Source: Crocodylus rhombifer
Lineage: Eukaryota > Chordata > Crocodylia > Crocodylidae
DNA: 64,000 nucleotides
Direction: 5' to 3'
NCBI GenBank assembly: GCA_038503035.1
Contig: JAVSML010000944.1
Span: forward strand, 124,001 to 188,000
Part shown: positions 11,601 through 21,150 of the stretch, one piece after another
Layout of the letters: every line of letters starts with the position of its first letter
Numbering within the stretch: position 1 is the first letter of the stretch
The notes under the pieces: generated by a model
What the model was told of the DNA's origin: nothing
Database searches by the model: none
What the model saw: the letters and a program-made list of their open reading frames with translations, nothing else
Made by a program: the position numbers and the translations under genes

Positions 11601-11995
11601 GGGTCTTGAATGTTAATCGTCACGTATGGGTCATCATCAAAGAGCTTCATGTTGTTGATTGCGACAACAACATTTGTATTTGAATTCACACAGTACGCTC
11701 GTTTATTTTCAACTCCCTCCTGTGCTCCTTCAGACAAAATAGTTTTGGTTACTTCAAACTTCATTTCCAGTTTGCTTCGCTTCGCTTGGTTCCGTTTCGA
11801 TCCGTTTTGTTTGTCTTGTTTCAGGTTTCGTTTCAGCTCATTTGGTTCTAGATTATCTCGCTTGAGTTCTGTTTGAAGTTCAATTGGTTCCAAGTCTTCG
11901 CTTTGGTTTGTTTCGTTTACGTACACTTTGAATTGATTCGGTTTGTGAGGTTGTTGATTTGGTTCGTTTGTATTCGATTCGTGTTGATTTGTCAC
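8642..11995 (-). pseudogene. pol: pro-pol pseudogene: protease, RT, RNase H, integrase
   Basis: About 3.35 kb stays in a single frame, interrupted only by nonsense codons: TAA 11063-11065, TGA 10826-10828 and TGA 10106-10108. The aspartic protease has LLDTGAQ (Asp-Thr-Gly at 11560-11552). RT has the fingers motif VVDYREVN, motif A LDLKEMF (catalytic Asp at 10984-10982) and YIDD at 10780-10769. RNase H shows the D-E-D triad as VSDG, KNELLG and AVDSQY (about 9937, 9841 and 9760). Integrase is fully open: an HHCC zinc site (HENWGH...CEAC), then D, D and E at about 9289, 9115 and 9007 with exactly 35 residues between the second Asp and the Glu. The N-terminal 140 residues are a hydrophilic repeat-like linker described separately. 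The lack of frameshifts across this length suggests a relatively recent or slowly decaying copy. Confidence 0.92.
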
Positions 11996-12178
11996 GTTCA
12001 GCTTTGGTTCGTTTCATCTTGTGTTGTTGTAGTTCGTTACGCTTAAATTCATCGTGAGTTGGTTCAAATTGTTTCGGTTCACACTTTATTCGTTTGTTCG
12101 GTACGAGTTCGCTTTGCTCGAGATCATTGTCAGTATGAAATGTCATGCCGCCGGTAGCCCTAGTGGTGCCGACGGCTG
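11750..12178 (-). repeat. low-complexity charged linker between gag and protease
   Basis: The plus strand is a TTCG/TTTG/GGTTC-rich pseudo-repeat. On the viral strand it encodes residues dominated by K, R, N, E, Q and T in two overlapping frames: the -1 frame is open from 12184 to 11880, and the pol frame from 11995 onward. Protease in the pol frame and the frameshift-product frame are one base apart, so at least one indel in this stretch has broken the original continuity. Such a long simple-sequence linker is not a standard retroviral domain as far as I know. Confidence 0.7.
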
Positions 12179-12191
12179 TTACTCGTTTTTT
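12147..12191 (-). promoter_or_regulatory. predicted -1 ribosomal frameshift signal at gag/pro junction
   Basis: On the viral strand the heptamer A AAA AAC occupies 12191-12185 and is correctly phased in the gag frame (CCA AAA AAC). The gag-frame stop TAA follows at 12181-12179. After an 8-nt spacer, GCCGTCGG (12176-12169) pairs fully with CCGGCGGC (12154-12147), with one G-U pair, around a 14-nt loop. Slipping back one base enters the frame that stays open from 12184 to 11880. Heptamer, spacer and stem match the known layout of retroviral -1 signals. Function is inferred. Confidence 0.8.
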
Positions 12192-13132
12192 GGTTTCGTT
12201 CTCTCATCAAACCCTAGTGCTCTGGCAAGGGTTTGTTGTCCCTCATCCCCCAGAAGCTGCAGTTTCTCTTTTGAGAGGCCAGACTTCTCCAGGAGGAACC
12301 CAAACATTGCTCTCTCCAGCGATGTTCTCTGGGGAGGCGAGTAACTTGTTCAGTTCTTAAATTGCGGTGGTGGTGAATTTTGTGGTTGGTACTTCTTCAT
12401 GATTGGCGGCGAGGTCCGAGTCGGTTTCTTCTGATATACTTGATGATAAGATTTCTGGTTCACCCACCGAGAATGAGTAGTAGGGCTTTCGATGGGATAC
12501 GCCTGCTTGGTTTTGTATTCTCCGTCAGAGACGGGGTACGTGCTTTTCTGGGGTTTGGGCTTCATTGCCCCTTGCAACTGGTCCAGTAGTCCCAGAGCGT
12601 GCATTACAGGGCCCTTGATGGATGAGCTTAATAACAGTCGGGCAGTAATGCTTTGACTGCTACCGTAGATCTCTGTGGCCGCTTCTATAGCCTTGGCGAG
12701 GCAAGGTATGTCCCCAGGTGTCGTTGCGTACCAGTGCGGCCATGCTCCTTGCACCTGGGCTGGTGTAAGACTCAATGCTCGATGCATGGGGTTCCATAGA
12801 GCATATGATGCCCCAATGACAGCATGAACCAGTGTCGTTGCATTTGCTCGATTCGTGGCCCCCTCATGCCATGTGTGGACCTTCCTCTGTAATGCCTCCA
12901 CAGCAAGAGCTGGAACTGGGATTGGCCAGTAGTAGTGGTTTGCCAGTACCAGTATGGGGTCAACTACCTTGGCACGACTCCAGGCTGCGCTTCTTACTAA
13001 TTGTAAAGCTTCTTCTTGATCCACAGTTTTGTTACCGGCCTCTGCCACCAACCTTCCTAGCCAAGCTATGGAATTTTCCGTCCACTTGGGCTGCGTGCGC
13101 ATGTCAGACTCAGCTCTCTGTATTGGCAGCAT
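12179..13132 (-). pseudogene. gag: gag pseudogene, 5'-truncated and fused to LTR sequence
   Basis: An ATG at 13132 opens a 260-codon frame to a TGA at 12350-12352. The same frame then continues open for another 56 codons to TAA at 12179-12181, just past the slippery heptamer, so the TGA is probably an acquired nonsense codon and not the true gag end. The first 22 or so codons (13132-13065) are U3 LTR sequence, not gag. The rest has a capsid-like helical segment rich in Ala, Leu and Trp and a basic, Pro/Gln-rich C-terminal part. I see no CCHC zinc knuckle, which recalls spuma and some class III elements, but the family is not assigned. Matrix and the gag start codon are deleted. Confidence 0.75.
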
Positions 13133-13155
13133 AAACCAAAAATTTTACTTTGACA
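13065..13155 (-). repeat. 91-bp remnant of the 5' LTR (U3 start only)
   Basis: It matches 6714-6804 in all but two positions and ends at the same GACA terminus next to the AGGGC duplication. The inner edge at GCTATGG joins gag sequence directly; the shared bases there suggest a microhomology-type junction. The TATA box, R, U5 and primer binding site are absent. Confidence 0.9.
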
Positions 13156-13160
13156 AGGGC

Positions 13161-14267
13161 TTGACTGCCTAAATGGAGGAAAGGGGTTGTGGCTCTGAAT
13201 TCTGAGTGGAGATCTGACTTGGATAAGCCTAAGCTAAGCACCTAACTTGTTAAAAGGGGGGAAACTCTAGCTCAGTCCCCATCTGCAGCTAGCTTAGGGA
13301 GCTCCCCGCACAGCCTGCTGTCCCGCCAATCCCATTCTTGGGTTTGCTGTGTGCAAATCTGGGTGCCTCACTTGGTGGTAAGTTCTACTAAGCATGTTAA
13401 CAGTGAGCTTCTTCCTATTTCTGGGGAATCTAGCATTCTTTGACAAACTTCAATAAGCATGGTATATCTGTCTGTTGACTTGCTCTCTTGGAGCATAGAG
13501 AAAAGCATTGGAGTCATACCCTGGGAAGAGTACAAGCCTACTTTTGGTTCTGGAGGAAAGGAAACAGCCAGTGTAAATTGATGCAGCTCTCTGGATGACT
13601 TGTACTTAGTATGGTTGTAAGCATGGGTGTAGCTAGGATTTTGAAAAGGGGGTGGGGTACAGATGGTGAGGTGCATCCTCACATATAACACAACATGTAT
13701 TTTTCTCCAGTTGAAGATAAACTAGAAGCTTTACTAACAGGCAAGGGACCTAGGGCTGTATTCAGTTTAAGATTGAAGTAACATGAAATATAACTTCATT
13801 GGAATGAATTAAAAGCAGCCTGGTGAAATAGGAGCTTTAACACCAGGAGCACCTAACCAACAGCAGACTTGTAGAACAAATGGCAGCTTGATTGGTGAAA
13901 CATGAGGACCATTAGAAGAAAGGGTTGTTAATCCCTGTGGAGTGAAGATTTATAGAAGGGATCAGGTAGATTTTAATGTGCCATGAAGTCAAGCAACTCC
14001 CTCAGCCCTCCCTGACTAGAAATGCTGCTGCTGCTGCCAGGCAGTTGGTTTTAAACTTTGGGTGGATAAGAATCCTAGGGGAGTGCAAGTGCACCAGTGC
14101 TTGTTCAAAGCCGGTGTCTTGGGTCAGTGCTACGTTACCTTCATTCTGCATGGTAAGAGTGAGTGGCTATAGCAGGTGTAAAACAGTGAAGAATCAGGCC
14201 CGCTGCTTTCCAGGGAGTTTCTCTAGATTTATATCTATATTAACACCAGTAAAATGTGGCTTTATGA
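13161..14267. other. intergenic, mostly unrecognised
   Basis: No gene is seen. Around 13626-13665 the stretch GGGTGTAGCTAGGATTTTG followed by a G-run resembles the end of the hAT copy at 63290-63941, but no second end or duplication was found. Confidence 0.4.
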
Positions 14268-15444
14268 GGGGTGCCTATACACATGCAGCAAGGCTGCTCT
14301 GTCATGTTGTAATTACAATGCGTTGGAGCAGACTTGATTAATTGAGTCTGTTGGAGCATGGCAATAACCACGCCCCAGCATTGCATGTATCTGTGTTCCC
14401 ATGCTGAAAAATGGCAGTGGGGGCACTTTAACTAAAGTATGGTGCACTGATAAAGATTTTTATGGCCGATTTATTAACCAGCCATATTGGCCAGTAACAA
14501 TTGATTGCCAATATGCAGCCCAGTAGCTTGGAGAGCAGTATCTGGCTGGCGAGTCCATGGAGGGGAAAGGGGCATGAGGGGAACAGATCAAGGCCCCCAT
14601 GGTGAGCGAGGGAGTGGGGCTGTGGAGCAGAGGCAGGCGCTGCCCAGGCAGGGTGTGGGACAGAGCCACAGGCAGCTCATTTGGCCGGTGGAGAAGGACC
14701 GCTCCTGCTGCTGTGTGCACCCCAGAGAAAGCATGGGGGGCATATGCACAAATCTGGGGGCATGGGGCAAGGGTGGGCTGTGTGCTTAGAGCCAGGGGCT
14801 GTGCCAGTGAGTGGCGGTGGTGCTGGGGGGGGCTACAGGGTGGACTACAGCCACCCCAAAATTCGCTGTAACCACCCTGTAGCCCCCCCCCACCCCCAGT
14901 GCTGCCACTTACTCTGCCCCAAGTGCAGCCCCAGCCCAGCCACCTCACCGGGAAGAGGCTGGCACAGCTCTCCTCCCCTCCCCAGCCCCAACGTCCCCTG
15001 GATGAGCTGACCATGGCTCGTCCCAGCCCCACTCCCTCCCTCACTGTGAGGACCTTGATCTGCACCCCCCCCCCCCTTCCCCCACACAGATGCTGGTCTC
15101 CAAGCTGACAGGCCACATTCCTGGCCAAGTGCCAGGATGCAAGCCCGGCTGCATGCACGCATGCAACATTTATCGGTGACATTATTGGCTACTCTGGCCA
15201 AAAAAAGCTGATTTCTGATAACATCAACTTTCTTTTGATCAGTGCTGATACGATATGGACTGATGTATTGGTGCGTCTCTAAACTAATGCTTGTTCAGTG
15301 AGCTTTAGTTTAAAGTGTCCCCACCACCATTTTTCAGCATGGGGATGCTGCTGCACATGATGTTCCAGGCACTTTAATTAGTAATTAAAATGCCCCCCTC
15401 ACCCCCACCCCCACCCATTCCCAGACCATGTGTATAAAATCCCC
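14268..15444. mobile_element. palindromic (foldback) MITE interrupted by a second element
   Basis: The ends GGGGTGCCTATACACATG and, in reverse, GGGGATTTTATACACATGG form a terminal inverted repeat. Next to the insertion point, 14396-14437 and the reverse of about 15303-15345 share CCCATGCTGAAAAATGG and a CACTTTAA block. Without the inner insertion the element is about 325 bp and almost wholly palindromic. No clear target duplication was seen, so the superfamily is open. Confidence 0.65.
14438..15281. mobile_element. 844-bp long-arm foldback element, hAT-like TSD
   Basis: It sits inside the palindromic MITE and is flanked by AACTAAAG (14430-14437) and AACTAATG (15282-15289), an 8-bp duplication with one mismatch. 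The right end in reverse, TAGAGACGCACC, resembles hAT ends. The two halves pair over most of the length: a GATCAAGG...GGGAGTGGGGCTG block near 14587-14628 is mirrored near 15015-15058. The centre (14822-14905) is a near-perfect hairpin around GGGGGGGCTACAGGGTGG. The GC-rich open frames in it are by-products of this composition. Confidence 0.65.
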
Positions 15445-16896
15445 AGGAGTCTGTAGGACAAACCCTTTTATAGTCTGAATAATTAAGTATCATCCATAAT
15501 AGCACAACTTTCAAAACAGTGTTATTTGGATCATGTCAGCCTGAAATTAAGGGCAAAGGATGTCTAATGAGCACTTTTTAAGGGGGTGACATAAATGACA
15601 GCACCCAGTGACCTCTGTGACTGTGGCTATAATAGGCGAGGCTGGTGAAGTATCAGAACATACTTTGGTCATACAGGTCCTAAAGATTAATGAAGATACC
15701 ACTGTCACCGTGTCTCAGCTTTATTACTAGTTACCTGAACAGAGCATGCAGACAAAAGAAGACTCCCCACCCAAGTATTGGCAGCTGTTCCCCAAATCAG
15801 CCTGATCTACTCTTTTACCTTTCTTGCCATATCTTGTGAATTCAGCTATAAATATACTTGTGGGGTGGGCGAGACACTGGGGCGTGACAGGAAATATTCT
15901 AAATGCTTTCAATAAAGTCAGCAGAAGGCTCTGGGAAAATTGGAATGAGGAATAAATAAGTTTAAATTCCCCTAATCTCTTGGCTCTGGTGTTTCATTAT
16001 ACAATATGTAAAAGAAGCAGCTCATAGGAAATTGCTAATTTAGAATAGTTATGGATCAATGGACTTCAGTCATCTTTGGGCAATGTGAAAGTTTCACTTG
16101 TTGTTGGAGGTTACAACAGGTTAACCCTGCATAGCGGGAGAGCTTGTTAGATTTCTCAGGGGCAATATGAAGTGTTTTCATACATGGAATGACGCAATTG
16201 AAATGTACATTTATGAAAACTCACCATTCAACGGATGTAATTTGTAAAGACAAATGAACCTAGCTAACTTAGTTTCAACGTATACGTCCAAGCAGAAAAT
16301 ATATTGTGCCTGGTATAAATGGGTCCACAGACGCAACATTAGATTATCCTGTGATAAAAGTAAATGATAATGTGCTCATAAGGCTTAGCAGGGTACTTTA
16401 CTAGAATTAAGAAAAGAGCCTTATTCTTAGAGTGTGTCTGTCTGCTTCTCCTTTGCTTAAAACCCAACCCCTTCCCATTCTGCTGAATTCACAAAGTTCA
16501 AAAGATACAACTGTGGAAAACTTCCAGCATTCCTTATGCGTCACAGACAAATAACTTCTAATCCTTGCCGTCACACCATTGGAGTTATGTTCCTCACCCA
16601 AACCAGTCTGGTCTTATGTTCTTCACCCAAACTGGTTCCAAGATGCCACACTTCTTTTCATGTGAATTGTATTTATGTCTTAAAATGAATCTTATTTTCA
16701 AAATTTTATTTTACTTCAGAAAATAACTCAGATATTAGAGTTAACAAACCTCTATCAGATGTTAAAGCTTCACTGCCAAATACAAGTTTCTCATCTTTTT
16801 TGGCATTTTGACTCTGATTAGTTTTGATCATTTAAAAAAAAATCAATATTTAGCTAGCTTGCCGATTTAGTGCAATTATCATGTTTGATATCATGA
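15445..16896. other. intergenic, nothing recognised
   Basis: Short open frames only. There is no exon-like segment bounded by splice sites and no repeat with definable ends. Confidence 0.4.
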
Positions 16897-18276
16897 TATC
16901 ATGGGCTAACTACAGGCCCATTAGCCTGACTTCTATCCTGGGGAAGATCTTAGAAAAGTTTATTAAGGAGGCCATCCTTGAGGGACTGGCCCAGGCTAAC
17001 ATCCTAAGGGATAGCCAACATGGGTTTGTTGTGGGTAGGTCTTGTTTGACCAATCTCATTTACTTCTATGACCAGGTGACCCATCACCTGGACAAGGGAG
17101 AAGAGATTGATGTCATATATCTTGACTTCAAAAAAGCTTTGATCTGGTATCCCATGATCACCTCTTGGCCAAACTGCCCAGTTGTGGCCTTGGCTCCACC
17201 ACGATCTGCTGGCTGGGAAATTGGCTTCGTGGTCGGACCCAGAGGGTTGTGATTGATGGCAGTCACTCATCATGGTGCCCTGTGACCAGTGGGGTCCCTC
17301 AAGGCTCTGTCCTGGGACCCATACTGTTCAACATCTTCATTAACGATGTGGACATTGGAGTCAGGAGTGGACTGGCCAAGTTCGCCGATGACACCAAACT
17401 TTGGGGCAAAGCATCCACGCCAGAAGACAGGCGGGTGATCCAGGCTGACCTGGACAAGCTCAGCAAATGGGCAGACGAGAACCTCATGGTGTTTAACACC
17501 GAAAAATGCAAGGTTCTCCACCTTGGGAGGAAAAACCTGCAGCGTCCTTATAGGCTCAGCAGTGCTACGTTGGTTAGCACTACAGAAGAAAGAGACTTGG
17601 GGGTCATCACTGACCACAAGATGAACATGAGCCTGCAATGCAATGCTGCGGCTAATAAAGCAACCAAAACGCTGGCTTGCATCCATAGATGCTTCTCAAG
17701 CAAATCCCGGGACGTCATTCTCCCCTTGTACTCGGCCTTGGTGAGGCCGCAGCTGGAGTACTGCGTCCAGTTTTGGGCTCCACAATTCAAAAAGGATGTG
17801 GAGAAGCTTGAGAGAGTCCAGAGGAGAGCCACGCGCATGATCAGAGGTCAGGAAAACAGATCTTACGATGACAGGCTGAGAGCCACGGGACTCTTTAGCC
17901 TGGAAAAGCGCAGGCTCAGGGGTGATCTGATGGCCACCTATAAGTTTATCAGGGGTGACCACCAGGATCTGGGGGAACATCTGTTCACCAGAGCGCCCCA
18001 AGGGATGACGAGGTCGAACGGTCACAAACTCCTGCAAGACCGTTTCAGGCTGGACATAAGGAAGAATTTCTTTACTGTCCGAGCCCCCAAGGTCTGGAAC
18101 AGTCTGCCAGCGGAGGTGGTTCAAGCAGCTACATTGAACACCTTCAAGAGTAAATTGGATGCTTATCTTGCTGGGATCCTATGACCCCAGCTGACTTCCT
18201 GCCCTTTGGGCAGGGGCTGGACTCAATGATCTCCCGAGGTCCCTTCCAGCCCTAATGTCTATGAAATCTATGAAAA
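16897..18276 (+). mobile_element. CR1 LINE, 5'-truncated, best preserved copy
   Basis: The copy starts within the reverse-transcriptase domain (ANYRPISLTSILGKILEKF). It shows QHGFVVGRSCLTNL, then after one frame shift near 17165-17250 a 339-residue open frame to 18181. That frame contains GVPQGSVLGPILFN, the catalytic FADD in KFADDTKLWG, and the CR1 C-terminal block (ERVQRRATRMIRG, LFSLEKRRLRGDL, KVWNSLPAEVVQA). The 3' end has CCCTTTGGGCAGGGGCTGG and ends with TCTATGAAATCTATGAAA at 18275. The endonuclease is missing. The encoded product would copy its own RNA at a nicked target; this truncated copy cannot. Confidence 0.92.
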
Positions 18277-19497
18277 GCTACATAAACAGCTTGGTTTGGT
18301 ATTTTATCCAACATTTAAATGTGATGGGACAATAAAGTATATTTGGGCACAGGGTGGGGAGTCTTATTCAGTAGCCCAAGGCCTCCTTTGTAGAGTTTTT
18401 TGCATTCCCTTTTAGTTCTCTCCTCCTCCTCCTTTCTCTTTCCTTCTTCCAACAGAATGTGTGTGTGGGTTGAATCTTTTTCCATAGATACAAATTCCAG
18501 CCATGAAAGAGAAAATCTAGCATTGTCCCTGAGCATACTGCAGCTTGACTCGATCTGGATTCTTCAATGACTTTTTAAGTCGTTAAGTTCACTCCAACTA
18601 AATGCTCAAGCAGAACTAGACTGGAAACCTTAAAGCAACTGTTTCGGACTGAATAGTAAAGGATGGCAGTGACATGCAAGGGGGACTGTGCTTCAACCAG
18701 CTCATGTAGATACGAGCAGTCTCAAGCCATGGACAGATGCTGTTTGAAGTGCTCCTAAGGGAACAGACATGCACGCTTGAAAAATGGCATTTCTTGAAAC
18801 GACTGTACACTCCAGTGGTCCTCTAGTATCCCACAGTCCTGTTTCCCCCAAGGGAAGCAGTAAGAGGAAGCAGGGAAGACAGCCAGTGAGCACATGTCTG
18901 CACACTGCTGTCGGTGGGACCTCTGGAGGCTGCGAAGTGTGCAGATTCCAGGTCTCCAGCCCCCTGCTGGATTTGAAGTGCTTGACATACATGACTGTCC
19001 AAGGGTTGGCCACAGCAGCATGCAGCTCAGTGCAGGCCAGGGTCTTGTCATGGCAGGTTACAAAGCCTTCCCTACTCTATCATTAGTATCTGAGCTTACC
19101 AGCTGAGCTAGCTGTTCATGAGCTGCTGTCGCACCTTTGACTTGCAGTCCTGAGAGACCCTTGATTGGTCATCTTACAGCCTGCAAAGCTCCAAAGTGAA
19201 TGTCAAAAGGGAAATTGCTCTTAAATATCAACAGTTTCAGCATGTGCTCAGTATAGTAGCATGACTGAAGAGGGGGCAACTGGGGCAGAAGCCCTGGGCA
19301 CCAACTTTCAAAGGAGACAGAATGGTGGAAAACTATTTTATCACAGGTTGACCAGCTCTGCCCGGTATGCCTCTGTAACAATTGCCATATATCATGGTGC
19401 ATACCACTTATGTGAAGCTGTGTTGCGTTCTCCATCATACAATCATGTTACATAGCCAGGCTAGCAAATACTAAACGTGTACTTTGATGGGACTTTA
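18277..19497. other. intergenic, nothing recognised
   Basis: No exon or bounded repeat was identified. The 18650-19100 part is slightly GC-richer with overlapping short frames on both strands that resemble no protein. Confidence 0.4.
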
Positions 19498-20279
19498 CTA
19501 GCACATCCACATGAGCGAGCACGTGCCTCTTGCCTCACCTCAAACCCCTTTGAAGTGGGGCAACAGGCATGTGCGGGAATGAAAAAATGTTCCCCGCGCT
19601 GCAAGTTTGCAGCACAGGGAGAAAATTAGACCCCTGGATATCCAGGGGTCTAAAAAAATTGAAGCTTAAAAAAGTGGTGCAGGACACGGTCCAGGACCAT
19701 GCCCTGAGGCAACTGGAGGCTGGGTCCTCCATAGAGACACTCTGGCTGCCAGAGCATCTCTATAGTTGGCCCCTTGCCCTGGTGCTGAACCATGCGACCG
19801 GTGAGGTCATGTGTTCAGCACCAGGGCTCCAGTACCAGTGTGTAAGGGGCTGGTGGGGGGGCTGGAGGAGGGGACCATTGGGGGGACCCCCAACAGCTCT
19901 GCCCACTCCCCCAGCCCCCCAACCCCTGCTGCGGCTGGCCCCTCCCCCCACCAGCCCCCCCCAGGCCCCTGACCTGGCTGGTCCCATCCCCCCAAGTCCC
20001 CCCCATCCCTGCCCCCCCATACTTCAAAATCCCCCCCCAAAACCTGGTACTTACCGGCAGTGCAGCTTCTGTCTGTCTGACTGGGGCCCTGCCCACAGTG
20101 CCGGGCAGGGTGATGGCCCCAGCCCGGGCCCTCCTGCCCCTCCGCTGCCCTGTGCTGCCTGGGGGGCTCTGCCAGGAGGCCTTGGAGCCCCACACCCCTG
20201 CTTCTAAGGTAAGCAGAGGCTTTATTTTCTTCCTTTTTTTTGTTTTTTCTGGATTTTTTTTTAAGTGATGGTACCTGGG

Positions 20280-20470
20280 ATTATGGGGGTAGCCTTGGGG
20301 GCCTGGGGGTACAAGTTGGGGGGTTGGGCTGGGTGGGGCACCCATCAGGGGGTTCACACTGGGTGGGGAAGCCATTGTGGGGGCTGCAGCAGCTGGTGGG
20401 GGATGAGGCCAGGTGGGGCAGCAATTGGGGGGGTTGGGGGGCATGTGGGCCTTGCAGGGGGGGTGGTAGC
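20280..20470 (+). repeat. G-run tract, possible G-quadruplex array
   Basis: More than ten runs of four or more G occur within about 190 bp (for example GGGGGGTTGGGCTGGGTGGGG), spaced by short loops, with a loose 30-bp periodicity. It lies inside the Harbinger-like element. Quadruplex folding is an inference from run spacing. Confidence 0.6.
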
Positions 20471-20809
20471 CCCTGTGGGAGCCAAAACCCCTTTTGTGGG
20501 GGACATAGCCTTTGTGTGGGGGCTATTGCCCTGTGGGAGGTCAGCAAAATACGTATTCATGAATTCATGAAACCTGTATTTAGAGTTCACTTTATTACTA
20601 CGATAAGAGACTTGCTCTAACACTGCAGATAAATCAATAAAACATTGTCCGACTGATCACTGTCTCTCTCTCTCTCTTATAGTGGTCTTTTGTTTTACTT
20701 GTGGAGGAACATGGATTTGGGGGTATTTTACACAGTGACTTTGGGATTTTTTTTTTATCAGGGATTTTTCAGTTTTCCAATAGGGAGCACCAGAATTCCT
20801 GCCAGTGGC

Positions 20810-21150
20810 AGGACCCTGCCTGCTCAGAGCTGGCACCGGACCCAGCTGGCTGTGGCTGACCTCCTGGCCAAATGGGGCCAAGAGGTCCTGCTTTGACAGT
20901 TCAAAGCAAGCCACCACACCCAGAACATCTTCCGGGTGATAGTTGCCCAGATGGCCGGGCAGGGGCACACATGGCAGTAGTGCTGCACAAAGGCCAACCC
21001 TGCAACCACAGTCCGCTGGCAGCTTGCCCAGAGGGGCAGATGTCTCTACTGGCTCTGCAGTCCCCATCTTAGCCTGGCAGATGCACAGCAGGTCACAGCC
21101 AGGCAGCAGCCCCCACTGCCAGACTGCTGCAGTGGGTAAAGAGTGCAGGG
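20810..21150 (+). pseudogene. decayed Myb/SANT-like DNA-binding domain of the transposon
   Basis: The plus-strand frame from about 20825 reads LAVADLLAKWGQEVLL, then a TGA, then QNIFRVIVAQMAGQGHTW, then TAG and CCTKA. This fits the pattern of Myb/SANT-like domains in Harbinger-associated and MSANTD-type proteins: a Leu-rich helix ending in W, a helix with IF..I...M...GH, then QC..K. Two in-frame stops show it is dead. A splice-acceptor-like CT-repeat followed by TTATAG ends at about 20682 just upstream, and GTAAGC follows a C-rich frame near 20212. A former intron between them is possible but unproven. Confidence 0.5.

Larger units (their letters stand above)
5856..13160 (-). mobile_element. 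endogenous retrovirus (provirus) with 5-bp TSD and deleted 5' LTR
   Basis: The insertion is bounded by the direct repeat AGGGC at 5856-5860 and 13156-13160. Both LTR outer ends begin TGTC and end GACA, giving the canonical TG...CA boundaries. Read on the minus strand the order is 91 bp of 5' LTR, gag, protease, RT, RNase H, integrase, env, a short purine tract and a 944-bp 3' LTR. A 5-bp duplication fits ERV-L-like or lentivirus-like integrases better than the 4-bp habit of gammaretroviruses, but the class is not settled by that. Every gene carries nonsense codons, so no infectious or autonomous product is possible. The primer binding site is lost with the 5' deletion, so the priming tRNA is unknown. 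Confidence 0.93.

Noticed and set aside
12350..12352. TGA as the natural gag stop with readthrough into pol
   Set aside because: Gag and pol share a frame here, which suggested readthrough. The frame continues 56 codons to a second stop placed exactly at a -1 frameshift signal, so an acquired nonsense codon is the simpler reading.
14460..15182. 240-codon open frame on the minus strand
   Set aside because: It lies wholly within a GC-rich foldback element. Composition and symmetry explain the open frames on both strands, and no protein family is recognisable.
19569..20207. 212-codon Pro-rich open frame on the plus strand
   Set aside because: It is C-run-driven low-complexity sequence inside the Harbinger-like element, with an equally long frame on the other strand. 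A GTAAG donor follows it but the frame ends first.
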